From contig JAAONU010000016.1 in assembly GCA_012932295.1 (NCBI GenBank), positions 14,796,111 through 14,860,110 on the forward strand: DNA of 64,000 nt, given 5' to 3'. Every line of letters begins with the position of its first letter. Position 1 is the first letter of the stretch. The DNA is from Cyclina sinensis (Eukaryota; Mollusca; Bivalvia; Venerida; Veneridae). The position numbers and the translations under genes were made by a program. This document shows positions 23,291-35,869 of the stretch, piece by piece. Under the pieces are notes generated by a model, which was given only the letters and a program-made list of their open reading frames with translations, did not search any database and had not been told where the DNA came from.

Positions 23291-25003
23291 TTTCATTGAA
23301 TCATGCTTCTTCTTTTGGAAGACACACAACTGATAACACTTTAGGCAACAGTACTTGACAAACATTTCATTTTTTTATTGAGAGACAACTTATTGGAATC
23401 GTAAAAGAAACTCAATCCTCTTTTTGTTCTAATTTTGTTCAGATCAGAATGATTTTAGGATGATAGAAAGCATAATTATTCTTTGAATTGAAATTAGAAA
23501 ATATCATACATTATGATGTTCTTTAACTTAAAGTACGCGTAATAGAATCAAAATATACCCTTTGATGAAGTTCTTGAAAGTAATGCTTTCATTATGACCT
23601 TTAATTCTGCAGCTATTTGAACCCCCCGCCCCACCCTACTTATTTTATTTGTCCATTTTTATTGATAACTGCTGTTTGTTAAGCTAAACTCCTTTTCAAG
23701 TCGAGAACCTAACATCAAAGACTCATTATAAACGGATACGGCTATTACTGTAAAATTTAAAATAAAAGAAACACCAACTATAAAGATAAACTTTATTGTG
23801 ACAAACATGATATCAAATGGCACTTGTTTTGTCTGAGACATGGGCTTTCTTATTGTTTGTAAAACAGACTTTGAAAACAGCACATACAGGAAGATACAAG
23901 TACTTATAATAATGGAAATTGTATGATGCACTTTGTGTCAGAACAACGGCATCCCGTTTTCACTCTAACAATATTATCCTCTTGACAGAGAATTCCCTAC
24001 AATTTATGAGTCTGAGTAAACATCAAAAACAGCAAATGCATTTTTAAGATAAAAGCCAGCGTCTAGCAAGAAATTGCCACAACATCGATTCATTTATTTC
24101 TTTGTCCTAAAGAAGTTTTGAAACGATCTCTGAAAACGGTCTGCTGTTCTTTTCTTAACTTATTAGATTTTGCACACATTTTATTTTGAGAGAATTGTAC
24201 TTATTTACCGCGTCAAATGACAATTTTCATAAGTCTCGAAATAGTCTTTCCATACGATTTATTTTAAGTGACACAAACTTCTCATCATTCTCATGCTTCT
24301 ATATTTTCTTTTAATTTTATGCCTGTTAGTCTGTTTGTAAGTTAAAATCGCATGCAGTGCTTGAATTCTCAAAATCAGTTTAAATTTCATATATTCACAC
24401 AACCCTTAAAACCGTGCCAAAATCTCGTAAAACATTATTTTATTGTCTTGTTAAATATATCTTTTTGTCTTGAAAAAGTGTTATAATGAAACAGTCTGTG
24501 CTTTTGTAGCAAACTATGTAAATTAAACGCATGTAAGCCAGAATCAAAATTTAATTAATACAGTCTTCAATCTATATTTATGTTTATCACACCGTATGGT
24601 ATGATCATGATATGTTTTATAATGATTATTTTAATATTAATATAAAAAAGGAAGAAAATGTCTAACTGAGAAATAAAAACAGGTGTTTCTCTTGGTTTTG
24701 TACATATGAAGAAGGGGCCTTTTCAACGTACCTTTGTTGAGCTCAAAAAGGACTGCCTAGTTTTCATGTGATTAAATGTGACCAAACTATTGATTTGTTT
24801 TTTCTTAACGTTAACTAGCTCAGGTTGAATGGTGTTATTATGATTGTTCTGCTCTGGATTATTAAAAGGTTATTTCAAAGAAATAAAAGATGACTTTATT
24901 TACGTTTATGCTTACAAACATTAAATCTTAAACTTACCCTAGGACAGACATGATCTCTCGATTTCTTTGATGACTTCAATATAAATAGAAAAGGGGACAA
25001 ATA
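23291..25003 (+). repeat. Block D, first copy (partner 36300-37500)
   Basis: Collinear with 36300-37500 at about +13.0 kb. Shared landmarks include tccttttcaagt/tcctttttaagtt, catcaaaga, cggctatt(a/t)ctgtaaaat, gccagcgtctagcaag(a/c)(a/a), and ttgag/ttgaattctcaaaat near 24363 and 37353. The 90-codon minus frame at 23659-23931 is rich in hydrophobic residues, but its reading frame is broken in the partner copy, so I do not call it a gene. Confidence 0.6.
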
Positions 25004-25062
25004 TTAAGTTAAAGTAGACTTGAACAGACAACTTTGAGAGTACGTTTTAGGTATTGTTCTTT

Positions 25063-25230
25063 TAGATTGGCAAACAAAGCTCAGGTGTTCATTCAAGTGA
25101 CAATTCCAGTAAGACACATGTGTAAGACACATGTTTATTGCATCATTTAAGTCATTAAAGGCAGTGAAAGCTTCAACATTAATGTTCTTACATAAAAGGT
25201 TCTTACAGCGAAACATTTGTTAATTGCTTC
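25063..25230 (+). promoter_or_regulatory. Promoter-like module P, copy 1
   Basis: The string caggtgttcattcaagtgacaa and a following aagac are shared by all four copies at 25.1, 32.1, 40.1 and 50.8 kb. About 100-120 bp downstream is a TATA-like cataaaagg (25191-25199), then gcgaaacatttgttaattgc and gcttcaatacatga. The spacing between the shared upstream string, TATA and the following ATG resembles a core promoter plus 5' leader. The ATG here opens only a five-codon frame, so any product would be dead or non-coding. Confidence 0.35.
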
Positions 25231-28200
25231 AATACATGATTACCATATACTAATGATCACTTTCATTCATATAATTGTAAAAATTACTTTGTTGGTTTGC
25301 ATTTAATGAAAGAGAAAACAAGTAATGTTTGTCATACGCAATTGGCATTAAACAGTTAGACACCACCAACACATATAAATTATTGCTTTTAGATGCAGCT
25401 TTTAGTGCAACCTGTAAGTCCCACGTATTTATATCAATGTAGCTACAATTTCATTGGATCCTGTGGAAATATCTGAGAAAGTAGTGACCTATTGTCTCTT
25501 CAATACGCCCCAGTATCACTTTTCATATCTTGTTTGAGTTTCTTGTGCTTATTCTTGAACTAGAACAAAGCTACATGTATGATTACTTTGGGTATCTAAA
25601 TGATAAGTTGATCAAAAGTAGAAAGGTAGTTTGCAATGCCTTTTGCACTATTCATTTGAGCAATATTAAGCTTTATTGATCTTAAAACCTGAACCTGTAT
25701 AGATCGTCATTTACATTTTACTAAAAATGTAAATGCTCATAACGTCCACTTTTATAAAGAAGATTATTCTATTTTTAGCTTAATAATCCAATTATGTGAA
25801 AAACATTACATTTATGAATGAAATCGTGTAACTATTTTGCTTCAGATGTTTTTGGTTATATTTTATAGACATCCAAATTACTCAAAATAGCAGTATTTCA
25901 AATAATTTTGCTTATATTGCTAGTTCAAGTTCAGCTTAATTCTTTTTCTCATTAACTGTTTTAGTGATTTCAATGAATGCTTCAGTTTCCATTTACGTCA
26001 TTTAATTGAATACAATTTCTTCAGTAAGGAGATGTAAGTCTTTTTTTAGAAATGTGATAAACATTATCCGTCTACTTTTTCAAGTTCAGAAATTTAACTT
26101 CTCTGGCTCAGTCTCTCTGTGAATGACGTAAAAATCTTTGCACTTACTTTCATTATCTATTTTTGGCAAGGTTTTATTCTCTGTGAAAGACACATTTAAT
26201 TTTTTTAGCTAATATTAGGCTTATCTTGTTTGTGATTTGAAACAAAATTCACCGGATTTGAGGATTGCGTTATGAAAAAAATAACGCAAAGAATTTGAGG
26301 GTTGTCCTTCCTTCAACTGAATGGAGCAATTTACGCAAAAAACAGTTTTCAATGCCATGCAATCACAGTTTGACCGCTACTGCCAACCGAGATGGTCTTA
26401 TCAGTTGTTATTTGCTATGTTTCTGCTAACCGAGTGGGTCGCACTACGAATCATATAAGATAAGAGCAAATTTAAAATAATGTTCATGGATGGTATGTTA
26501 TAGAAGACAGCAGTGGTGCTCTGATGAGTAAATCACTCGAAAAAAACCCAACAAAAACAAACAAACAAACATTTGCAATATTATTAAAAGCACTGTGTTA
26601 AACAAACGTCACTCGACGATATTAAGTACAAGGTCACTAGATGAGACTTTCTTTAAAGTAATTTTCTTTCTGTTTCTTATCAGAATTTTTGTCATATAAA
26701 TAAAGACAAAACCCGACCCAAAGTCATCCTTGCTTTACATCTATTTAAAGAATAATCAGACAATTTATTTCTGAATAAACGTTTTCGTCAACACTCGTAT
26801 ATAACAAGGAAGACCTCAACTTTGTTTAGGATTCTATGGAATCTTCATTTTCTTTCTTTACGGAAGACAATTATTTGGGTATACATTCTACAGTTGGCTT
26901 GACCAAAAAGTGTCATCCTTTTTCCATTACATCGTGTTGCACACAAACAATAAGTGCGTGCTTTATTTCAGATGAATACAACAAATATGACACCATAATG
27001 CATACCTGATGGAACTGTTTCAGTAATTAAACCCACTGAGAATCGCCAGTTTCTTATCGTTTTTTTTTCAGCCAGACTCGATTGAACACCTGAATTAATA
27101 CGTATCACTCGCATGATCCTGAGTTTTCAACAAAGGTATATATCGAAATTATGTTATTTCGGTTGATGGAGTATACTGACTCTTTCCACCTCCATATTTT
27201 GTGTTCCGTGCAAAATGATATTAAATTTTGTCAATTGGTACGATTATCAAAATTTTGTAAATGTGAAGTCATTGAGAATTTGTTTTTCATCTTAACAGGC
27301 CATAGATCTTAATCAACGTGAATACGGTTTTAGTTCATTTAACTAAACTTAGACACTATTCGGCCGAGTGTATCTAATGGATCTTTGATTACACGGAAAA
27401 AAGTTCATGAAATATTCTAAAAAAACCAACAATTTTTGGCTGGTTTTTTTGGTGTAGAGACAAACAGACGTGTCTGAAAAATTAATATATTAAGCTGAAA
27501 AAAAAATTTAGCGCGTCAATGTCTAAATGTTTTTTTTTTATCGTAGGCAATCTAGCTTTATTTTAGTAAAAGACACAGCTATATGAGAACATATAAAAAT
27601 CGTGCCGATGAAAGCAAATTAAATTCGGCAAATTAACAATCTAGGTATTTTCAACATCCTTGAAACATCTTTGGTAGGAAAGCTTAGAGAAATCTAGCTT
27701 TTCTTTTTCTCTTTTCATTTCTTTAGAAACAGTAGTGCGGGAGCACTGTACTTGTAACAGTGATTTTCTTTAGACTTTACGGTATAATTTTGTTTCTAAC
27801 AATATTTTAGTCATTGACGTTTAAGCTTACAGGGTAATAAAATAAAATAATTATTTATGAGGAGTTAAGTGGTATATCTTAGTTTTTGCCAAAGTCTTTG
27901 TAAAGTACTGATGAAAAACAAAAGAACAGTTTGAGAGAGATTATTCTACTCATAACATTCGCTCTAGCTTCAAGTGATAAATGTTATGCTATGGTAATTG
28001 CAAAACGTTTCTGTTAGAAAAGGCTTTGACTTTTAAAGAAATGTTCCGTCATTGTATGTTCTCAAACTACCACAATGATATAACGATATACAAATTGTCT
28101 GCACTGTCTAGCTTCGACAAAGAAACCACTGACACATTCCCTTTTCAATTTGTTTCAGTGCCTGATCAGTTCATTCTTTATTTAAAATCAATGGCTTCGT

Positions 28201-29519
28201 CTTGGGTCTAATTTATTATATTGTCAGCGGCTACCATTTATGAGGGTATTCAAAACACAGACACGTTTGATTCCGAGAAAGATTGAAGACTGTAAATAAA
28301 TAGACAATCCTCAATTTGTATTTAAACGACGATTAACTTGCTCAAATTCTCATTGAGCAAAGAAAAGGATTGTGCGTCTGACAAAGTAAATTATCGGTTT
28401 TGTCAGAGCATTTGAGAACTATTAAGTTTCAGCAAAGTTTTACAAATGAACATTTTTTTTTAATTTATAGTTTGTTAGTTCTGATTGGACACTTACAGTT
28501 TTTCCTTGATTTAATAACTATTTTTCCTATATCTACTTGTACAAAAACTGAACTTTTTTTAATCAAATAACATTTTAAGCTGAATTCTGTGAGCCAGTCG
28601 CTTTAAGGATTATAACTCGTTTCAAATACAACATTAATATCGTATTTGTTAAATTTCCATGCATATCTAGATATTTTAAAGGAAGGCAAAACATAACAAG
28701 GTGACATTAAGCTTCTAGAAAGTTTAGCCTGGCAACATTTTGTGTAGAACAAAAAGTTTGTACTTAGACCGGTTTGAATTTCAGCTGACATATCCGTGAT
28801 CTTGCAAATAAAGTTGAAAATCTGATTGTTAAACTTACCGTCTAAATTTTCTGCACAAAGTGTAATGCCAAACAAGGAAAGTTGATCTGATAACAGTGTA
28901 CAATAAAATTAACTATTCAAAACATTCGAGTAACATTTTATTATAGTCTTCAAAAGAGATATACTGAATAATTATCTTTTCAATTAAGGTAAAATAGAAA
29001 TACAGACCAATAAGACAAAAATGATCCTTTATTGGTCAGTAAAATATAAACGGCAAAATCGGTGGTTCGAGCTTTGTATTTGTAGGCATAACGCGAATGT
29101 AAATGTGAGAGAAAACGAGTCGCATTGTTAGATTGCTAATGGCTGCAAATGCGTTCGACTTAACAGCAGCATTTTACCACGCTAAACTGCAGTTTCTCCG
29201 CATATATATTAACAGGTATTTATACAGGAGGACAAAACGTTTTTTAAGTTGCTTATTTTTTCTTCGCCTAACTAAATCATTCGGATTCAAACTACTCATT
29301 GACTTTCATTCTAAGCTGGTTGTGTCAAGGCCGTCATCAGTTGCGTTTGAGGATAATTTATGTGCATTTTCTAAATATACAAATAGACCTCTTTAATCAT
29401 GCTTTTAAACGATAATTATACATATCCACTATCACAATGCATTTGCAGTGGTCTGTTGTAATGGTGCATGTAAACCTTAAAAAGGTGGAAAAGAAGTCAC
29501 TCATTACATCCTTGAATCA

Positions 29520-29740
29520 CTTTTTTATGCACTGTCTAGCTTCGGCACATTTCCTTGATATTTATGTCTCCCTAAAGTATTTATACCGCTGACAGTAATT
29601 CATCGTTTATTAATCATGGCATCATCTGGATTTTTTTTCTCAGCACTCAACGACTCTATGAATGGGGATATTGGAAACGCTAATATATTTCCGCAGTATA
29701 TTCTAGAAGTTTTGCAGTCTGTGTCAATGAGTAGCCTATC
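29520..29740 (+). pseudogene. Block T: exon-like copy with acceptor-like tract
   Basis: A strong polypyrimidine tract ending in tttttttctcag (29632-29643) is followed by an open stretch reading LNDSMNGDIGNANIFPQ and on to a stop near 29745. The core matches the other NG-x-IGN copies. The unit-3 partner at 49560 keeps the ttttctcagcacgcaatgac start but has lost the NG motif. This is the best acceptor-plus-frame combination among the copies, yet I cannot join it to other exons. Confidence 0.3.
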
Positions 29741-30730
29741 CTAGACTTTTGTTTATAACAGAAAAAAAATCTTGAAGAAGTTTGCTTATTGCACTCAAGG
29801 TAACTATCGTGTCATCAGTATCTGTACCACCAGTGAGAATCCGGAATACATCTTAAATGAATAAAAACTTTGAAAATATTTTATTTATTTCTATTTTTTC
29901 AAAAGAAAAAACGAAATATGTCAAGTACCCTACTTCCAATATGTAATAGCTGTTGTTTTTATCAAATCACATTTAAATATGCTGTTTACAACAAGTCTAC
30001 AAAGAGCAGAATACTTTCTAAATAGACAAATAGATAAAGATAAATTGTCTACCCCTAATACGACATTCAAAGAAATCTCTTTGGTCTAGCGCAGTGCTGT
30101 ATGGTATAATAAAAAGCTCAGTACATATCGGTTTGAGCTTAGGAACATTTTTAACATACTTTTATTGAAAACGCTACCGCCGAGGCTGACCCAGTGATCC
30201 GCAGGTGGGATATGTGTAATAAGTGTAGTGACTACTACTATGCTGCTGTCAAATTAATTAAAAATAATGTGACCCCTTGTTGGGTCTATTGGTACCGTAG
30301 TGACATAATTTAATCAACTTTGGTAGGGATGTAAACACAACAGATACAAAAGCCCCCGTCGTGCTGAATTCCCTTATTAAAGTCGAAGTGAAACGAGCCG
30401 GTGCAAAAAGTTTGAAGAATGACGATAGACCTTTAAATGATACTCTCGATTGAACATCAGAACTTCTCATTTTTTTATTTTTGAGATGTTACGAACATAA
30501 TTTTATGGAAAACATGTTTTTAGTGGACGGGAATCAAGATAAGATAAGTAATTTAAACTTGCTAAGTATATTTGACAAATACTAAGTTGATATTATAAAA
30601 TCTTTTTCTAGTTGGCATTGCAGCCATAAATCTGCACCATAAGGTGTTTTAACGCACTGGTTAACAACCATACCAAGTCTGGTCAACTTCCAGCAAGTGG
30701 TACAGATGTCATTTGTAAAATACTTAGTAT

Positions 30731-32039
30731 TATTGACTTGTGATGGGCAAAAAAAAATTAGCACACTATAAGCACGTTTTGCTAAAAAATAAAATTGTAA
30801 ACAAAATAAGACATAATGCAGTTAACGATTGATTTGTTAGAAAACACTTAATTGTACATGAATATACATAAAATATTTCATGATTTCTTTGTTCATAAAA
30901 GTAGCTGAATAGATTAGTGTTTGGTAGCTTAATAAAATAACAGTGTATGTTGAAAAGAAACAGTGTCCCCAGACACGGATAACCTAGTATAGGGAATATA
31001 AATTAGGATGTGATACAAGTGAAGCTCAAACTTGTTTACAACCCTATAAACGATACACATACCATAAATCATACCATCTTAAACTGTTGCAAGTTTCCAA
31101 TTTAACATTATCATTGAAACAAAACAATCGTAATAGTAAAATAACAAATCCAATTCTTATTTATAAGAGACAATAGAAATTCTGCATTTTCTAATTAATT
31201 GCAAGAGGAGAATCTTGCGACCTCAACAAAAAAGAATTGACATTTAGTTTTAATTTGTTATTATGCCAAAAAACATTTACCAGAGGAAACGGCTTGTTTC
31301 AGATTACACCATAATTCATTTCAACTGGCTATGGAATTTCATTGATCTCATCAACAAAGTTCAATGAAGCTTCCTTGTTCTTTTTTGGTCTTTCTGTTGA
31401 ATACATCTAGCTAGTTTCAAACAATATAAAAAAGACGTTACATGCAGATGTCCATATTAATGACTTCGGCAATGAACATAACTGTACTGATTTTAGTTCT
31501 CATTTCCAAATAACCTTATAGACAAGACACATTGAGAGCTCTTTCCAATTTTCTACGCAACTGCACGATTTCTAAATCATTTCACGTAGCATTGGTTCTT
31601 GAAAAGCACCTGCATATCTTAACGGTTTTAATCTAAATATAGAAAGCTTTACACAGGGGTCAATTAATTAATTTAATAAGGACAAAGAAGTAAGCCATTC
31701 ATTCGCAGAACAGTAGGTGCTTCAAATACTACGACAATATTTTACAGGAGTACAGAAACATTTTTTACCACTTTAGCATAAGTATGTACCATCATAAATT
31801 TTCTTCATTTGTTTGGTATTAGGTTTTCACTGACTAAATCATTCAAGAGGCTAAATAAATCTGTTTGCGTAAATTCACACACGTGCCTTTACTGTTCATT
31901 CTCCATCATTTTAATTAAGAGTTAGAGACGAGGAGACATGATGAGGAGCTGAATTCGTTCGTGGCAGCTCACTATTTGCTGTATTTGTGCTCGAATGAAC
32001 TACAAAGCTTAAAAAGCTGAAATCCAGACAAAGTAACCT
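30731..32039. other. Spacer between units 1 and 2
   Basis: About 1.3 kb without a counterpart between blocks V and P of unit 3, where only ~100 bp separate them. Either it was inserted here or deleted there. No gene or terminal repeats recognised. Confidence 0.45.
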
Positions 32040-32157
32040 TTATGTTTGAAAGACGAGACTCCAGTTTTCATACAAGTGACAATACCATAAGACCCAGCAG
32101 TCATTTATCACACCATATTCCTATTACGATACGTTATTAATGTGCTTGTTCACAGTC

Positions 32158-32165
32158 TATAAAAG
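32158..32165 (+). promoter_or_regulatory. TATA box in module P copy 3
   Basis: TATAAAAG lies ~100 bp downstream of the shared tcatacaagtgacaataccat string and 49-56 bp upstream of the ATG at 32214. This is the best-looking promoter of the four copies. Confidence 0.45.
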
Positions 32166-32213
32166 CCTAATTGAAATTTCCCTGCAGTGAACACTTTTTT
32201 ATTGCATCAAAAC

Positions 32214-32384
32214 ATGACAATCAAACACTTATTGGCTGTTATTTGCTGCAGTGACATATTTTTTTCTTTGTCAAATGACCTTCAAAATGAAATTAATAAA
32301 GATAGAAATTTACTTCCACTTCATTCACTTGTTACTGTGAACCTCAGTACTGAATCAATTCTCACTAATTCAAATAGGTTGTAG
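32214..32384 (+). CDS. Possible short secreted peptide or first coding exon
   Basis: From the ATG at 32214 the frame reads MTIKHLLAVICCSDIFFSLS and runs to TAG at 32382-32384, 56 codons in all. The N-terminus (basic residue, then a hydrophobic stretch to about residue 18) resembles a signal peptide. A good TATA box lies ~55 bp upstream. The final codons contain aatag|gttgta, which could also be a donor, making this a first exon. Against it: the copies at 25.2 and 50.99 kb have stops soon after the equivalent position, and no downstream exon can be joined. The upstream GTG-initiated extension from 32187 is unlikely. Confidence 0.22.
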   Translation: MTIKHLLAVICCSDIFFSLSNDLQNEINKDRNLLPLHSLVTVNLSTESILTNSNRL

Positions 32385-32609
32385 GGTTTCACATATCTAT
32401 TATTCAATAGAGTCAGAGTATGGCACTCATTCAGAAAAACGATGAGCTGGTATATAGCAAGCAGACAAAAAAGCTGTTTTCTTTAAAACTAAAATGAAAA
32501 TAATTTAAAAAAAAATAAAAACTCTATACTGTGAGTTTTTTTCAAACAGATCTTACCAGATTACTGTTTTTTTCAAGACATGTGTATCTAGAAATTCCTT
32601 AGGAGTTGC

Positions 32610-32800
32610 ATAAAAAGGTTTATAATAAAAAAACCTGGACATATTATAAGACAAGGCCAGGAGACAATCAGCTCAACAGCTTCTTTGTTACGTATATTTC
32701 TGTCAGTCTGTATGTAACCCAGAAAAATTCCACCTGCCTCGTTTGAACTCAGGTACCTTCGATTACTAAGCAGACACTCTGCCACTTCGCCATAAAAGCT
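32610..32800 (-). mobile_element. tRNA-derived SINE-like element
   Basis: On the minus strand, atggcgaagtggcagagtgtc (first bases near 32792) is A-box-like and gagttcaaacg at 32740-32750 fits the B-box consensus, about 30 bp apart as in tRNAs. A ~130-bp unrelated body follows. It differs from the 22.8-kb SINE, so it is a second family. The 65-codon minus ORF over it is not a gene. Confidence 0.5.
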
Positions 32801-35800
32801 AACTGATAGACAGGGGAGTAGAAATGCTGTATTATAGTTTTGCTACATGTATAAATCATTCTTCTTCGTCTTCGGACCATTTCAGTAAGACATATATCCT
32901 ACCCCATGGGAGGCAAACTGAAAGAATTATATCCGGGTATTTTGTTTTTGCACTGGGTGGTCTATTCTTGTTAAGTAATTTTCAAAAGGGGCTTGGCCCA
33001 TTTTTAAGTTTTACTTTGGATGGGTAATTGTTATACTGGAATACCTTTTACATGAACTATATCTTATTTCTTGTATTTTATATCTGAAAAATAGTTTCTA
33101 TAATTTTCCAACTGAAGTTTTTTCTAGTGCATTTTATGCTCAAAGTCAAGGTTATGTTTCCTTTAAATGTCAGAGCCTTGAGGCAAAGTGGGAAATTGAA
33201 AGTAATAAAACCCTTTTCTACAAAATCACGAATTAATGACTACTATTTTTCAAATAAATACAGTCTATGGGAAATTGTAAAAACCTTCGCAACTTTCCTT
33301 AACTGCTATGCTGCTAAATGGGTTTAAACTTTATAAGATAAAATAAGTTAAAGGGCATCTTTAATCAGTTAGACATAAAGACACATTGACAGATGAAAGT
33401 CTCAGAATTAAGAAATGTATTTAAAGAAAGCTCCGTTTAGAAAAATAATACCGAAGGCAAAACAAATAAAACCGGCTAGCACTTCTACTTAAGGGTATGC
33501 CGACTAAACAATATGTCATGTGCTCAATATGAAGTACTCAATGATTTGCCTAAAATAAGTATGTTCACTCATAAATTAAATCAGAAATAGATAAAAATGC
33601 ATACCGCGAATAAACATGCTTAAAATGTCAAGTTTAAGAATCTTTAAATGCTTCGAAAACATAGCAATGTAATTTAAAAAATTTTATTTTCAGGAAAAAA
33701 GTAGATGGCAAATGCAAATATATTCTAATGAGTTCATACTGAGAACGTTAGGAGTAAATTTTTTAACTAAAATACCCATAAACAAATCAGTTTACATATA
33801 CAGTATCTCTTCCATGACATCAAGTTGCACATAAACAATAACAGTCTGCTTTAATTCGAATGAAGATAACAAATATGACACCATATGAATACTTGACAGA
33901 CTTGTTTCAGTACAAATAAATAACTGAAAGTCGTCCATCAACTACTGCGTGCCGGTTAGAATCGTCTGAACCGCCAGATTGTTTCTCACATAGCATTCAC
34001 ACTATCCTGAGCTTTCTATGCGGATATCAAATTTATAAACGATCAGTTTAGCTGAGTCTGATAGAAAAAACTAACTGAGCTTCATTTTACACGTGGAAAA
34101 TACAGACTCCCTTGACAGTTATCTTTAGTGTTTTGTACACACAATTGACACAATTATCAAAAATCTAGAAATGTGAAGTAGAGAACTTGTAGTTTCATTT
34201 AACAGGCCATAGATTTTGATCCACGGGAATAAGCTCTTTGCTCATTTAATTTAGATTAAACAAGATTCTGCCAATTGTATCGCGAAGATATTTGGTTTCA
34301 GTGAAATTAATTCTTAAAATATTCTAAAAATCATTATTGGTTTGTTGGTTGGTATGTAGAGCGACTGAGGGACAAACAAACATGTCGGAATGAAGGCCAA
34401 GTAATTAAAAGTCTAAATGTCTTACTTTATCGTCAAGTGATCTTGCTCTGTTTTAGTGTAATCAGCTAACTTTGAACAGCAAAACAGCCGCGGTAAAAGT
34501 TTCACGTTACTAATTTAGGTAATCGTACACTGTCGTTTTCCTTTCAATAACTGCAATATCCAAGCTAAATTTGTAAGCGGAGATTTATGAAGGATAGTCA
34601 ATATATAGAAATTATTCCCAGGACAAAAGTAAGTTGTTAAAACAGAAGCACGTTTTTTTTATTAGTTAACCGATGTCCATTACAGCCAATTTTGTTCAGT
34701 AAAATCAACATTTCAGATATTTACAACGTTTTTGAAACATCTTTCATAGGTAAGCAGAGGCAAAGTATCGAGAACAAAGTATCGGCCAATGAGGCGGTCA
34801 TTTTCTTACATAAAATCTGTGGAAACAGAAAGGAAATCAAGAGTATTTATAAATGTCATCAACACGTAAATAAAGTATTGTTATTTTTAAATATAACAAA
34901 TCCGTGTAGAAATGGTCGCCCAAATTGTAAACTCTTATAAATCGTTCAATGATTATTAATTGAAGTGACTAGATTTAAAATGGTAGATTCTTACAAGAGA
35001 AATAAAGAGCTTTCAGGCAAATAAACGAAATCATTGAATTTCTTATAGCGAGGTGGTTTTCTTCCGGTTCGAATGAAGATATTTGTTGAAATGTTAAAAA
35101 TGTTGTTAAAATGACGTTTTAGCTTACAGGACCAGAAAAGCACCCTTGTTAAATAAAGTGATTCTTTAACTCGTATAAGACCTATCTGAGAGGCCATGTT
35201 CCAGAAAGTCAAATATGAAAAAAATAATCTTAAATTGTCTAGTACAGTTGTTTACCTTGGTGGTTGTTTGGAAAACAGGAATTTCATGGCTCAGTTAAAT
35301 AAAGAAGATTTAAATAAGTTTACAGTACCAGGCAAAGGCTGTTGTATTTTCCACATTTGCTTTTAAAGGTATTTATTTACAGATTTGGGGCAAAAGTTCT
35401 ATTTTCATTAAAAAAAACTGTTCATAATGAGTGTTTCATCATCACCAACTTCGAATGCAGTGTCTGGGTAATCAGTGATACTGAGTTAATGAACCAAAAA
35501 ACACCACATTTACCACAAAGCGTTAGTAATGCCATTCAAGGCTGCATACTTCTAGAGCTTACTTTTGGCATAAAATAAAAATTTACTGCCAACTATACCT
35601 TGAATTACTGTCTATCACACATATAAGTCTCCAGATCTCAGTTTTGGGCAGGATCCTAGAAATTTAATTTTGGTAAATGAAATGTAAATAAGCAGCAGCA
35701 GTTTTACATGGAATACAGTGGACAGACATCGACATTTTTTATTATGATTTTCAAGAAAGTAATTAAGCTCTCATGCGCACAGCCTGCTAAAGATGAGCTT

Positions 35801-35869
35801 TTGTGATCTCCCTGTTTCCTTTAGGCGTCATGAAATTTTAATTTCCTTCTTAACCATTCACTGATATTT

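Larger units (their letters stand above)
25004..30730 (+). repeat. Tandem unit 1 of the local duplication array
   Basis: Contains, in order, the promoter-like module P (25063-25230), block X (26330-26540), block Y (26900-27720), block Z (27960-28210), block W (28975-29400), block T (29520-29740) and block V (30570-30730). The same blocks occur in the same order and orientation in unit 3 (40060-50715), and P and Y recur in unit 2. All ORFs here are under 91 codons and are not preserved between copies. I read the unit as a decayed or non-coding duplicated locus. Confidence 0.65.
32040..35860 (+). repeat. Tandem unit 2 (partial)
   Basis: Holds module P (32040-32215) and block Y (33800-34760: gttgcacataaacaataa, aaatatgacacca, caggccatagatttt), matching 26900 and 41940. 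Blocks Z to V are not recognisable; instead the sequence goes over at about 35860 to the segment-B-tail copy. Several ORFs of 60-82 codons are unsupported. Confidence 0.55.

Noticed and set aside
23659..23931. 90-codon minus ORF with membrane-like stretches
   Set aside because: Hydrophobic from T-rich DNA; the paralogous block at 36.7-37.0 kb is frame-broken and gives a different peptide.
29133..29396. 87-codon plus ORF in block W
   Set aside because: Part of it (SFG-x-KLLIDF) is similar in the unit-3 copy, but that copy has an in-frame stop and other breaks; too weak for a gene call.
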